This document shows, one piece after another, positions 18,838-28,000 of a stretch of DNA of 64,000 bases. The notes beneath the pieces are model-generated. The model made no database searches. It worked only from the letters and a program-made list of their open reading frames with translations, and had not been told where the DNA came from. The DNA is from an uncultured Selenomonadaceae bacterium. Its GTDB lineage: Bacteria > Bacillota > Negativicutes > Selenomonadales > Selenomonadaceae. Positions within the stretch are counted from its first letter, which is position 1. The number at the start of each line of letters is the position of its first letter. Where the stretch lies: the NCBI GenBank assembly GCA_905233135.1, contig CAJOCQ010000001.1, positions 186,001-250,000 of the forward strand, given 5' to 3'. The position numbers were made by a program, and so were the translations under genes.

Positions 18838-19176
18838 ATGTTTCCTGACATTATTAAAAAAATTCCTGCGCGAGATTATAAAATTGACGGCTTGGAAGTT
18901 CACGTTGACCATACGCCGATTAGTACAATTTATTTTGTCCGCGCAGAAAAGGAAGTAGTTTTCCCGTTGCACGCGCACGCCGCGCAATGGACAATAGTTG
19001 TAAGCGGCTCTTGCACTTTCACGGCGAATGGCGAAAGTAAAACTTACAGCGCGGGCGAAACTTATTTTATTCCTGCAGGCTTGAAACATCAGATAACTTT
19101 GCACGCGGGCTACAGTGAATTTGATTACGTTGACGACCCGCTGGACGGCGAAATTGGAGCAAAAAAGTTTGACTGA
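18838..19176 (+). CDS. Cupin-domain protein (copy 2)
   Basis: 112-aa paralogue of the preceding gene: both start MFPxIIK, share DHTP, AQW/EQW and YVDDP, and align without gaps through most of their length. Metal motif LHAHAAQWTIVVSGS near residue 43 and FIPAGLKHQITLH near 80 retain the histidines. The two copies have diverged mainly in the central sheet, suggesting different ligands or a heterodimer. Confidence 0.85.
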   Translation: MFPDIIKKIPARDYKIDGLEVHVDHTPISTIYFVRAEKEVVFPLHAHAAQWTIVVSGSCTFTANGESKTYSAGETYFIPAGLKHQITLHAGYSEFDYVDDPLDGEIGAKKFD

Positions 19177-19230
19177 ACTTTGATATTTTAAAAATTAAAT
19201 ATAAAAAATTTTTTAGGAGGAAATTTTATT

Positions 19231-20013
19231 ATGACTGAATTGAAAGACGTTATGGAAAAAACTCAAGAATTGATTATTGCTCCGACTTGCTGCGACGCCT
19301 TGAGAAAAAAGGCGCAGACGTGGTTAAAATCTATTGGCACTGATAACGAACGCGCGGCGGCGGTTGACTTCATTAATGAAGTTGAAGAAGATATTGTGCC
19401 GATTGATAAATTGATTGAAAAAGCTGAAGCTATGGGCAACCAAGAACTTTTGGCGCACGCAAAAGACGTTAAGGCGAAGGGCGGAAAATATTGCGATTGT
19501 CCCGCTTGCACGCTTGCCGCGCAAATTCTCGAAATGAAAGACCTTGTTTTGGACAATACTGCGAATGATAAAATTTTGGAAGGCTTGCAAATTATCGTTA
19601 CGCAACTTGACCAACAATCAGGCGGGCATTTGATTCAATCCAGAATTTTTGCAAGTCAAGGCTTGAATAAACTTGCCAAAAAGTACGCCGAACACTCCGA
19701 AGAAGAGCGCGGCTACGTCATTAAATGCATTGACAGAATTATTGATTTGGGCGGCGAAGTCAAACTCGAAGATAAAAAATCTGCGCCCGTTTGCAAAGAC
19801 GCCGAAGATTTTCTCAAGTACGATTTGCAAGTTTCTATTGACGGCTTGAAGTGGCTTGCAGGACTTGTTAGGCTCGCGCAGAGTGATTTAACTACTTTTG
19901 GAATTTTGAGCGATTACTACAAAGACGAAGAAAAAGATATGTATGAAACTCAACAGCAACTTGATTTGATTCAAATGATTGGTAAGCAAAATTGGCTTGC
20001 GTTGCAGATTTAG
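19231..20013 (+). CDS. Fusion of a cysteine-containing domain and a degenerate bacterioferritin-like domain
   Basis: 260 aa. Residues 1-105 carry TCC (19-21) and CDCPAC (88-93) and resemble a small Negativicutes protein often labelled molecular chaperone Hsp90, a name I do not trust. Residues 115-260 align by eye with bacterioferritin, including LDLIQMIGKQNWLALQI at the end. Against E. coli Bfr the ferroxidase ligands are mostly lost: Glu18 to Gln, His54 to Tyr, Glu94 to Ser, His130 to Asp; Glu51 and Glu127 remain, and heme Met52 is Arg. A non-catalytic or re-purposed ferritin fold is likely. It is followed by rubrerythrin, which suggests an oxidative-stress role. Confidence 0.7.
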   Translation: MTELKDVMEKTQELIIAPTCCDALRKKAQTWLKSIGTDNERAAAVDFINEVEEDIVPIDKLIEKAEAMGNQELLAHAKDVKAKGGKYCDCPACTLAAQILEMKDLVLDNTANDKILEGLQIIVTQLDQQSGGHLIQSRIFASQGLNKLAKKYAEHSEEERGYVIKCIDRIIDLGGEVKLEDKKSAPVCKDAEDFLKYDLQVSIDGLKWLAGLVRLAQSDLTTFGILSDYYKDEEKDMYETQQQLDLIQMIGKQNWLALQI

Positions 20014-20090
20014 GTATCAGGTATCAGGTTTCAGGTTTTTTTTCTAATCAATAATCCCTGACACCTGCCGCCTGTCACCTGACACCTATA
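20012..20090. repeat. Heptad foldback array D
   Basis: Left arm AGGTATC, AGGTATC, AGGTTTC, AGGTTTT; right arm CCCTGACA, CCTGCCG, CCTGTCA, CCTGACA, CCTA; loop of about 18 T-rich bases. It lies between the bacterioferritin-like gene and rubrerythrin. Confidence 0.75.
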
Positions 20091-20113
20091 AAAAAATTTT
20101 AGGAGAGAGAAAA

Positions 20114-20659
20114 ATGAGCTTACACGGATTGACGAAAGGCACGCCGCTTGAAAAAGCTGTCGGCGCACTTGCGCAGGGCGAAGCCAACGGCGTAATGATG
20201 TATTACGCTCTTGCACAGTTGGCAAAAGAAAAAGGTATGGACGACGTTGCAGAAACTTTGATTCAATCTGCAAATCAAGAGGCTGTACACGCAGGATTTT
20301 ATGCAACTTTGAACGGCAAGTACCCGCAAGATTTTTGGGCGTTGCTTGAAATTATCAAGAAAGCCGAATACAGCGGGCAACAACAAATTAAAGATCTTGC
20401 CGACAAAGTACGCGCGGCAGGATTTGCCGAAGCTGCCGATCAAATGGAAATTTTCGCTAAACAGGAATATCATCACGGCGAAGTCATTGACGAACTTTTG
20501 AAAAAGTACAATCCGCCAAAAGCTGACACTACGGGCAAAAAAATTTATGTTTGCCCTGTTTGCGGCTTTGAATATGTTGGCGATATTAACGCCGAGCCCG
20601 AAGATTGGACTTGCCCTCTTTGCGGGCAACCTAAATCTGTATTTAAGGAAAAAGTTTAA
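20114..20659 (+). CDS. Rubrerythrin
   Basis: 181-aa peroxide-scavenging diiron protein. Residues 1-135 are the four-helix ferritin-like domain ([20 protein letters not shown] with the first Glu, [10 protein letters not shown] with a Glu/His pair, and [17 protein letters not shown]); residues 140-181 are a rubredoxin domain with CPVCG and CPLCG. It reduces H2O2 using electrons passed through rubredoxin. The stop overlaps the next start (TAATG), coupling it to a second rubredoxin-containing protein. Confidence 0.93.
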   Translation: MSLHGLTKGTPLEKAVGALAQGEANGVMMYYALAQLAKEKGMDDVAETLIQSANQEAVHAGFYATLNGKYPQDFWALLEIIKKAEYSGQQQIKDLADKVRAAGFAEAADQMEIFAKQEYHHGEVIDELLKKYNPPKADTTGKKIYVCPVCGFEYVGDINAEPEDWTCPLCGQPKSVFKEKV

Positions 20660-21690
20660 TGAACCGCCGCAATTTTATTAAAGCGGCAGGAATTGGCGCG
20701 GTTGCTCTCATCATTGGCGAAAATGTTTTTGTTGAATCGAAAGGAAAGTTTGCAATGAAAATTCAAGCGGTAAAATTTGCCGAAAACGGCTTTATGACTC
20801 AACCTTTTGCAATGGGCGGCGAAGAAGGCGTTGAGAAATTCGACGCCAATATTAAATATCGTTCCTGCCTGCAAAATTACGTTATCGACACCGGCAAGGA
20901 AATTATTTTGGTTGATACTGGACTCCCTGCCGAATTTCCCTACCCTTCTTTTGACGAAAAAACTCAAATTCATCTCGGCACAAAAATTAAAAATTATGTT
21001 GATGCGCTGCAAGATTTAGGCTACAAGCCCGAACAAGTTTCAAAAATTCTTGTCACGCACAAACACGAAGACCATACGGGCGAACTTCGCTCTTTCCCCA
21101 ACGCCAAAATTTATATCGGCAGACCTGACGCCGAAGCTATGAAACTTACGGGCGAAAATATTATTCCTACAGATTTTACTGACGGCGCGTATAAAAATTT
21201 CCCTGCCTGCCAAAAAATTGCTGACGGCGTTTACTACATTAAAGCAGTTGGACATACCAACGGCAACAGCATTGTTATTGTTGAGGACGGCGAATTGAAT
21301 TATATGATTCACGGCGACGTGACTTACACCGACGAGGCACTCTATCAAAATAAATTGTCCGTTGTCTTTGAAGATAAAGCCGCCGCGCGTGAAACGCTTG
21401 ACCGCGTGCGCGAATTTATTCGCAACAACAAAACTGTTTATTGCTCGACACATACGCCGCTCGGTTATGAAAATCTTGAGGCGAAAAAAATTGTTGATTT
21501 GGATAACCCGCCCAAAACAATTCCGCCGGGCGAAATTGTTGCACAAAAAGCTAGCGGTAAATATGTTTGCAGTATTTGCGGCTTTGTTTATGACCCCGCA
21601 GAAAACGGCGGCGTAGCGTTTGAAGATTTGCCCGACGATTGGAAATGCCCGCGTTGCAAACAGGCGAAATCTAATTTTAATCCCGCCTGA
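20659..21690 (+). CDS. Tat-exported metallo-beta-lactamase-fold protein with C-terminal rubredoxin
   Basis: 343 aa in three parts. N-terminus [20 protein letters not shown] is a twin-arginine-like signal. Residues about 40-280 are a metallo-beta-lactamase fold with THKHEDHTG near 133, GHTNGNS near 198 and HGD near 218, closer to lactonase/hydrolase enzymes than to flavodiiron proteins. Residues 300-343 are rubredoxin (CSICG, CPRC). Export would place a rubredoxin at the cell surface or periplasm. Enzyme substrate unknown; coupling to rubrerythrin points to oxygen or peroxide handling. Confidence 0.8.
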   Translation: MNRRNFIKAAGIGAVALIIGENVFVESKGKFAMKIQAVKFAENGFMTQPFAMGGEEGVEKFDANIKYRSCLQNYVIDTGKEIILVDTGLPAEFPYPSFDEKTQIHLGTKIKNYVDALQDLGYKPEQVSKILVTHKHEDHTGELRSFPNAKIYIGRPDAEAMKLTGENIIPTDFTDGAYKNFPACQKIADGVYYIKAVGHTNGNSIVIVEDGELNYMIHGDVTYTDEALYQNKLSVVFEDKAAARETLDRVREFIRNNKTVYCSTHTPLGYENLEAKKIVDLDNPPKTIPPGEIVAQKASGKYVCSICGFVYDPAENGGVAFEDLPDDWKCPRCKQAKSNFNPA

Positions 21691-22069
21691 TTGTTGGAAA
21701 ATTTTTTTATAAATTATTTTTATTTATAAATGTTCTTTCTTTCTTTAGTAGAAAGAAAGAACCAAAGAAAGAAGCGTCGCCCGTCCTGTGCGCCTTGCGT
21801 TGGTAACGCTCTTAGAACTGTCGATTCTGCATTCCGGTTTCTGTACGCGCTAAGGCGGCAGGCAGCTGCGCTGAGAGGACGGGCGACATTTTTTGGTTTT
21901 AAGTTTATAAATTTTTTCAAAAAATTCAACACGCCTGTAAACGCGCTTAAATGCTCCAAATTGCGTTTTTAATTTTTTTGATATAAATCCTTCAAAAATA
22001 TTTATACTGCCCTTCACGTCAATTTTTAGGGGTTCTATGACTATTCTAACTGCTTGATGAGAAAAAATT
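21691..22069. other. Gene-free interval holding structured element copy 1
   Basis: 379 bases between the Tat/rubredoxin gene and the next gene. Bases 21728-21890 hold the structured repeat listed separately. After it come an AT-rich stretch and a weak promoter-like pair TTGATA (21978-21983) and TATACT (22003-22008), spaced 19. I see no convincing coding region: reading frames here run through both arms of the hairpins and have no ribosome site. Confidence 0.6.
21728..21890. repeat. Structured intergenic element, copy 1
   Basis: Perfect 12-bp inverted repeat GTTCTTTCTTTC / GAAAGAAAGAAC (21732-21743 with 21751-21762), then a third A-rich copy CAAAGAAAG, then a module closed by an 11-bp perfect stem GTCGCCCGTCC / GGACGGGCGAC (21776-21786 with 21877-21887). 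Related elements at 54845 and 57400 share this order. Confidence 0.75.
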
Positions 22070-22429
22070 ATGAGCGATGAAAAAATTATTGAGGCGTTTC
22101 AAATGATGTGGGGAAATTTTCCCGAGCCTGTTACCATTACTCAAAAGAGCCGCGAAATGGTAGCCGTAAATAGAAAAGCCGCCGAAATGGGTTTAAAAGT
22201 CGGTGTCAAATGTTCGTCAATCGGCAGCCCCGAAAATCATAAAGGTTGCCTTTGCAACAAAGCCGTTGACAGCGGCGAACCTGTTTGTATTACTTATCAA
22301 GGACCCTTTGGGCAATCTTACGGCTATTGGATACCAATTCCCGAAAAGCCCGAATGGGTAATTCATTTCGGCGTTGGCAATGTTTTTAAATATCCTGAAG
22401 TTCAGCGCAAAATTGATAAAATCGATTAA
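22070..22429 (+). CDS. Small cysteine-containing, possibly PAS-like protein
   Basis: 119-aa soluble protein, not assigned to a named family. The middle reads NRKAAEMGLKVGVKCSSIG then HKGCLCNKAVDSGEP and YGYWIPIPEKP, a layout seen in stand-alone PAS-like proteins where cysteines sit beside the ligand pocket. Three cysteines (about 47, 61 and 63) plus one near 74 could bind a metal or cofactor. It is a single gene ended by its own terminator. Confidence 0.55.
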   Translation: MSDEKIIEAFQMMWGNFPEPVTITQKSREMVAVNRKAAEMGLKVGVKCSSIGSPENHKGCLCNKAVDSGEPVCITYQGPFGQSYGYWIPIPEKPEWVIHFGVGNVFKYPEVQRKIDKID

Positions 22430-22452
22430 AAGTTTTTCCATAAACTAAAAAA

Positions 22453-22485
22453 GCGGGTTGCCGAAATTGGCAGCCCGTCTTTTTT
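22453..22485 (+). terminator. Terminator, first of two near-identical copies
   Basis: Stem GCGGGTTGCC / GGCAGCCCGT (22453-22462 with 22469-22478) followed by TCTTTTTT. The same stem and tail recur at 23069-23102. Confidence 0.9.
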
Positions 22486-22511
22486 ATGCATTAAAAAATT
22501 TAAACTATAAC

Positions 22512-22539
22512 TTGACAACTGCAAAATGGGGGGTATATT
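22512..22539 (+). promoter_or_regulatory. Promoter of the AT-rich anchored protein gene
   Basis: TTGACA (22512-22517), 16-base spacer containing a G6 run, TATATT (22534-22539); start codon 25 bases downstream. Confidence 0.65.
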
Positions 22540-22563
22540 TATTTAAAATGGAGGTTGATTAAA

Positions 22564-23049
22564 TTGGATACAAATGAAAATTCTTCAGAAACTTCGCCGA
22601 AAAAATTTCTTCCATATATTGGCGGCGCGGTTGCAATTATTGTAGTTTTATTTTTATTTATTGGAGGGAATCTGACTTCGCCGAAAGATATTGCTGAAAA
22701 ATATGCTCAAATACAAGTTGAGGCTTTAAATAATGGAACTTTTTCCGATAATGATTTAAAATGGTTTAATAACATTTTTAAATATGGAGTTACGGCATCC
22801 AGAGAGATAGGGAGGTTACGCGAGACTGCTTCTACGAATAAGCAATTATTGGCATTACAAGGTACAACAGTGAAAGCAAAATTAAAAAAAATATATATTG
22901 TTGAAGAATACGATACTAATTGCGTAGTCAGTGTTACTTTAGAGATAACTGCTTTTCATCCAACAGAAACACTTACTGAAGATGAGCAAATAATAATCTA
23001 CTTTGTTAAAGATAACGATTGGAAAATTGAAAGAATTGAAAAACGTTAA
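22564..23049 (+). CDS. Small membrane-anchored protein of unknown function
   Basis: 161 aa from TTG 22564 (GGAGG ends 9 bases before; TTG 22555 is too close). A hydrophilic tail of about 15 residues is followed by one membrane helix (GGAVAIIVVLFLFIGG) and an external domain of about 120 residues ending WKIERIEKR, with the feel of a NTF2/DUF4878-type fold. Base and codon use (AGA, AGG, ATA, GGG) is more AT-rich and unlike its neighbours, and it lies between two copies of the same terminator, which suggests acquisition by insertion. Confidence 0.6.
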   Translation: MDTNENSSETSPKKFLPYIGGAVAIIVVLFLFIGGNLTSPKDIAEKYAQIQVEALNNGTFSDNDLKWFNNIFKYGVTASREIGRLRETASTNKQLLALQGTTVKAKLKKIYIVEEYDTNCVVSVTLEITAFHPTETLTEDEQIIIYFVKDNDWKIERIEKR

Positions 23050-23068
23050 TTCAATTTCAACAAAAAAA

Positions 23069-23102
23069 GCGGGTTGCCGTTAATTGGCAGCCCGTCTTTT
23101 TT
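23069..23102. terminator. Terminator, second copy
   Basis: Stem GCGGGTTGCC / GGCAGCCCGT (23069-23078 with 23086-23095) and TCTTTTTTATGCA, matching the copy at 22453. Flanked by A7 and T6 runs, so it can also end the convergent dacF transcript. Confidence 0.9.
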
Positions 23103-24312
23103 ATGCAAAGAAATTATTAAAATGTTTCAGCAGCAAGCGGAAAAAAGATTTTTGTTCAACGTCCGCCGTTGTAACAATGTCAGCGGTTGCAATTTCCTTG
23201 CCGTCGATATTGACGCGCACTTTGCCAATAACTTCGCCGTTGGTAATTGGCGCGTTCAAAACTTCGGGAATATCGTACTTAATTTCATAGGCGTCTTGAT
23301 TTTTGAAAAGCGGTACAATAATTTCACCTGCAGTTTTAACGGGCATAGATTTGCGCCGCCCTGAAAGAATTGGCAAAGTTTTAATAATTTCGTCAGATTT
23401 TACCAAAGTGCCGACGCCGATATTATCAAAGCCGTAATCGAGCAAAATAATTGAATCGTTCCACATATAAAGCCCGTCAAGTACAACTGCAATTAATTGA
23501 ATCCCGTTACGTTTTGCCGCGCTGATAACGCAACGCCCCGCGCGTTGAGTGTAGCCGGTTTTAACGCCGTTGCAACCGTTGTACATCCACAGCAAGCGGT
23601 TTTCAGTACGCAAAAGTTTATTATTGTCGTCGTGAATCCAATTAAATGATGCTTCAGTGGTAGTAACAATTTGTTCAAAGCCGGGCGTTTTAAGTCCCTG
23701 CGCGGTAATCAGTGCAAGATCGCGCGCGCTTGTATAATGGTTATCGTCCGGCAAGCCGTGCGGATTTGTAAAATTGGTATGAGTTGCACCGAGTTCTTTT
23801 GCGCGTTGCGTCATATGTGCGGCGAAATTTGCCACGTTGCCGTCAATGTGTTCAGCTATTGCAACGGTTGCATCGTTGGCTGAAACCATCATCATACCGT
23901 ACAATAAATCTTGCAACGGAATTTTTTCCCCCTGATCCAGCCAAAGAGTTGAGCCTTCAGTGCCCCAAGCATTTTCGCTTACTGTAACAATTTCATCAAG
24001 TCCGCCGCGTTCGAGTGCAAGCAACAACGTCATTACTTTTGTAGTACTTGCAGGGAACATTGGACCGTCGGGGTTGCGCGCGTAAATTACGTGTCCTGTT
24101 GACGCCTCAATTACAATAGCTGAAGTTGCAGTAACATTCGGCAATACGTCACCTTCAGGCACGGGACGGGTATTCTGAACGGGGTCAACGGTGTAGCCGG
24201 GATTCAAGCCGGAATTTTCGCTGTTCCACTGCACATTTTCAAGCGGCGCGGCTTGGGCGGTAAACATAAAAAAACTTGCAGTCATTCCCGCTAAAATTTT
24301 TTTGAGGTTCAA
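23101..24312 (-). CDS. D-alanyl-D-alanine carboxypeptidase (DacF/PBP5 family), copy 1
   Basis: 403-aa serine carboxypeptidase that trims the terminal D-Ala of peptidoglycan peptides. Signal peptide MNLKKILAGMTASFFMFTAQA; catalytic SxxK in PASTTKVM near residue 87, SxN in MVSANDAT near 144, KTG in GVKTGYT near 252; C-terminal PBP5-type beta domain and a hydrophobic/aromatic tail (SFFRLLLKHFNNFF) suited to membrane attachment. A paralogue is at 48762. Confidence 0.92.
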   Translation of the reverse strand: MNLKKILAGMTASFFMFTAQAAPLENVQWNSENSGLNPGYTVDPVQNTRPVPEGDVLPNVTATSAIVIEASTGHVIYARNPDGPMFPASTTKVMTLLLALERGGLDEIVTVSENAWGTEGSTLWLDQGEKIPLQDLLYGMMMVSANDATVAIAEHIDGNVANFAAHMTQRAKELGATHTNFTNPHGLPDDNHYTSARDLALITAQGLKTPGFEQIVTTTEASFNWIHDDNNKLLRTENRLLWMYNGCNGVKTGYTQRAGRCVISAAKRNGIQLIAVVLDGLYMWNDSIILLDYGFDNIGVGTLVKSDEIIKTLPILSGRRKSMPVKTAGEIIVPLFKNQDAYEIKYDIPEVLNAPITNGEVIGKVRVNIDGKEIATADIVTTADVEQKSFFRLLLKHFNNFFA

Positions 24313-24331
24313 TAATTTTCGCTCCTTTAGT

Positions 24332-24949
24332 TTAATCTTGACGCTTATCGACGAGGTTTTTAATTTTTACAGCGTTGCCTGCGTCGTCCTTTTCGACTTC
24401 GGCTTCTTCGGCGAAAAAGGCAGCGTACTGCATTTTTTGTTTTTTTAAATCTTCCCGCGTGGCAAGGGCGGTTTCTCCTTCTTCGATAATAATTTCTGTA
24501 TCAGAAAAATCTTCGAGCGTTTGCAAGTCGGTATTTTCTTCGGCGTCATTTTCGTCTTCTTCGTGTTCACCGCTGATTTTTTTAACGTATTCTGCAACAA
24601 ATGTTTGCAATCCCGCGTTTAAATTTTGGTTAATCTGCGCCATAGTTTTTGCGTGTTCATCCGCAAGATTTTTTGCAAGCTGATTAAGGTTACTTGAAAA
24701 AATTTCATTTGCGGCTTTAATTTCTTCTTTGGCGTTGCGAAGGTTCGTCATTTCAAGGTAAATTTTTTCATTTTCTTCGCTGAGGATTTTATTTTCTTCG
24801 CTCAAGTTTTTATTTTTTTCGCGCAGTTCTTCAATTTCGATTTTCAACAATTCGTTTTCGTCTTGAATGTCTTTGAGTTCCTTTTGAAAATTTTCGCCGA
24901 TTTCCTTAGCAGCCGCCAAAATTTTTTCAAATTCGCCAAGTTGTGCCAT
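24332..24949 (-). CDS. Coiled-coil acidic protein, unknown function
   Basis: 205 aa. Residues about 10-105 form a long coiled coil rich in E, K, N (repeats of LSEENKIL, SEENEKI); residues 130-160 are an acidic linker (HEEDENDAEENTD). No signal peptide or membrane segment. Function unknown; it lies between addB and dacF and starts at ATG 24949 behind a ribosome-site hairpin, with array E upstream. Confidence 0.65.
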   Translation of the reverse strand: MAQLGEFEKILAAAKEIGENFQKELKDIQDENELLKIEIEELREKNKNLSEENKILSEENEKIYLEMTNLRNAKEEIKAANEIFSSNLNQLAKNLADEHAKTMAQINQNLNAGLQTFVAEYVKKISGEHEEDENDAEENTDLQTLEDFSDTEIIIEEGETALATREDLKKQKMQYAAFFAEEAEVEKDDAGNAVKIKNLVDKRQD

Positions 24950-24954
24950 TGTAG

Positions 24955-24977
24955 AAAAACTCCCTTCGGTCGTTTTT
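24955..24977 (-). promoter_or_regulatory. Ribosome-site hairpin of the coiled-coil gene
   Basis: On the minus strand AAAAAC, loop GACCGAAGGGA, GTTTTT; the loop carries the Shine-Dalgarno GAAGGGA and the ATG follows within 12 bases. The stem differs from the other copies but still pairs. Confidence 0.6.
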
Positions 24978-25053
24978 AGGTGTCAGGTTTTAGGTTCCAG
25001 GTTTCAGGAAAATTTCTAACACCTGCCACCTGTAACCTGATACCTGATACCTA
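24978..25053. repeat. Heptad foldback array E
   Basis: Left arm AGGTGTC, AGGTTTT, AGGTTCC, AGGTTTC; right arm CACCTGC, CACCTGT, AACCTGA, TACCTGA, TACCTAG; about 12-base A/T loop. It overlaps the last bases of addB. Confidence 0.8.
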
Positions 25054-28000
25054 GTCCCTCATTTTATCTAAAATTTCGTTGTCGTCCAATTCGGCAATTT
25101 CAGAAACTTTATCGGAATTAAATCCGCACAATTCGCCGTAAATGCAATACTTGCAGGCATCGCTTTTTTTAGTTTTGGCGGGCTTAACTTCAATGTTGCC
25201 GTTCAAAATCTGCGCACCCGTGTTTTGAATTTTTTGTTCAAGAAAATTTAACATAATCGAAAAATTTTCTGCGGATTTAACATTTTTTTTGGAGCGGCTG
25301 TCCAAATTGCCGTCAGTTTTCAAACTTACTTTCAAAAATTCAAAATCTTCCGAGCCGTCAATTTCTTTGATAACTTTAGTATCGTCAAGCGTCCAGCCCG
25401 CAAATTTTAAAGCCTTGTTGACTTCGCCCGCCGCCAAATTTGCACTTTCAACGGTTTTCACGGGAGCTTTCAAAAAATAATACATCATACCCGCAGGCGC
25501 ACGCCCGCCGACAATTTCAAGATTTTTTGCAACAAGCAAATATGTTAAAAGCTGAATGTTCAGCCCGTTGTAAATTTCGTTCAAATTCAGGTACGCATTG
25601 CCCGTTTTATAATCGATAATCAGAAAAAATTTGCCGTCCTCGTTGAAATCCACGCGGTCAATTTTTCCCGTCAACTCCATTTTAACGCCTGCAATATCAT
25701 AAATCAACGCTTGAGTTTTTTTGTCGCCGAAAGTTTCTTCAAAAAAATTCGGGTGAAATTTGCTTACGGCGTCAAGTTTTATCAGACGTTGCAGGGAATT
25801 TATTGCAACTTTTTTAATCCTGTCGCTTTGATGTTTAAGCGCGTTGGTACTCAACAAAATTTTATTGTTCAAATTGGGCGCGGTGTTTTCAAGAATTTCA
25901 GTAACAATTTTTTCAAGTTCGGGATTTTCAACTGACGCCCAACGGCGATTTTCTTTTTTGAGGCGTTCGCCGAATTGCGCCATAACGCTGTGCAAAATAT
26001 TTCCAATGTCGGGCGGCGTAACTTTATATTCGCGGCGTTCCTCAAGTTTCAAGCCGTACTTTACAAAATATTGGAAAGGGCATTTATTAAAAGATTCAAC
26101 ATTTGTAACGGAGCCGCGCAATTTTTTATTCGGCGCAAAAAGTTTTTCGGCTGAAGTTTTCGACAAAGTTTTTTCGACTGCGGCAAAATCAATTTGACTG
26201 CCCAAAGTTTCTAAAATTTCCAACTGAATAAATTCTGTTTTAATTTGCGGGAAAAATTTTTTAATCCTGTCAAGAAGGGCGGCGGCGTTCATAGCGTTGC
26301 CTTCGGAATCTGCAAGCGGGTATGAAATGCAAAGATATTTTTTCGCTTCAGTCAAGCCGCGATAAATCAAAAATTTTTCAGCCAAAATTGCGTCGCTTGT
26401 ACCTTTCGGAATTTCCACGCCGCTATCGTTAAGGTGCAACCTGTCAGCGTCAGATAACAAATTTTTTTCGGCGGCGCGTTTAGGGAAGGCGTTGGAACTG
26501 AATCCCAAAATATAAATTGCGCGGGAATTTTGCAAAGAATTTTGGTCAAAGTTTGAAACAGTAACTTCATCGACGCCGGGCGGAATCAATGACATTTGCA
26601 AGGCGTCAAGCCCTTCATTGATAATCGATTCAAAATCTCGCGCGTTAATAAAACTTTCGTCAAGCGATTCTGCAACTTGGTCGAAGAGCGAAATTATATC
26701 GTCCCAAATTTTCAAATGTTCGCGTGAAAGTGCCAAATTGCCGCGCGTTTCTTCAATCTGCGACCATTCAAATAATTTTTCGTAGGCGTTAAGATTTTCG
26801 ATAAAATTAAAAAGTGCGGCGGTTAAATTTTTCGCAGAATTTTTTTTCTTGAAAGCTTGAGAAAAATTTATCAGCGGCTCAACTGCGGTGCGGCGAATTG
26901 CATCAACTTTTGCAAGGCGGGCTGTTTCACTTTCAGAAATTTTATCACTTTCCAAATTGTGACGATACCAACGCCAATTATTTTCCTGCGTCCAAACTTT
27001 TTCGCCACGCAGCCCAAATTCCAAAACGTAATTTTCCAATAAATCAATATCGTCCTGCGCGAGGTTAAAAAATCCTGTGCGAAGGCAACGAAAAATTGAC
27101 TCGGCACGCCAACCGCGCAAAATTTCCAACGCCGAGCGAATCAATTCGGCGAGCGGGTGATTGTTGGCGGGGCGTTTGCTGTCAATGAAAAAAGGTATGC
27201 CGTGAATTTCAAAAATCGGCTTGATTAAATCGCTGTAAGTTTCGTCACGCGCAATAATCCCAATTTGCCTGCAACGATAATCATTTTGCAAAAGTTGCAA
27301 AATATCCTGCGCGACGGCTTCAACTTCGGCGCGCTTGTTGACTGCTTCAAAAATTTTTAAACCTTCAACATTGCCGCCAAAAGTTTTTTGAGTGCGAGCG
27401 AAAATATTTTCTTCCAAAAATTTCAGCGCGTCAACTTGAAAACGTTTAGCCGAATTGCAGGGAATAATTTTAAAATCAGTTTCAACTTCGGCGGCAAGAT
27501 TTTTCAACGTGTTAAAAGTTTTGAAGGAGCGGTTAAAAATCCCGACGTCCTTAACATTTTCGCGGCTTGAAATGTCAGTTTCCAGCGGCAAAGTTACATA
27601 AACATTTTTTGCACATTTAAAAATTTCGCGCAGAATTTTTCGCTGTTGGGGGTCGAAGAAAATAAAGCCGTCAATAAAAATTTCGGCGCGGCTGATTGAT
27701 TTTGAATTTTTGATAAGCTCGGCGGCGTGTTCCAATAAATCGCTCTCATCGTTTTGCTTGCCGCTTAAAGCCGCTCTGAAGTCTTCGTACAAAATCGCCA
27801 AGTCGTGAATTTTATTTTTTAATTCTTCGTCGTCGATATTTGCGGCGGCGTCAGAAAGTTTTTCGGCGTCAACAGAATAAGTGCGCAGGTCTTGAATTTC
27901 CCTTGCAAGAATTTCAACAAAGCCGCGCTGTTTTGCGGAGCGTTCGTAGTAAAGTAAATCTTTGGCGCGGTTGATTAAAATTTTGCGCAGTAAAAGCCGC

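Noticed and set aside
15716-19104. Long open frames on the strand opposite to the redox genes (for example 16676-17374 and 18469-19104)
   Set aside because: They mirror highly biased codon use of the real genes, have no ribosome sites, no recognisable domains, and overlap well-identified proteins over their full length.
21720-21972. Two overlapping small frames, one per strand, in the gap after the rubredoxin protein
   Set aside because: They run through both arms of the hairpins of structured element copy 1; coding on both strands at once is explained by the inverted repeats.
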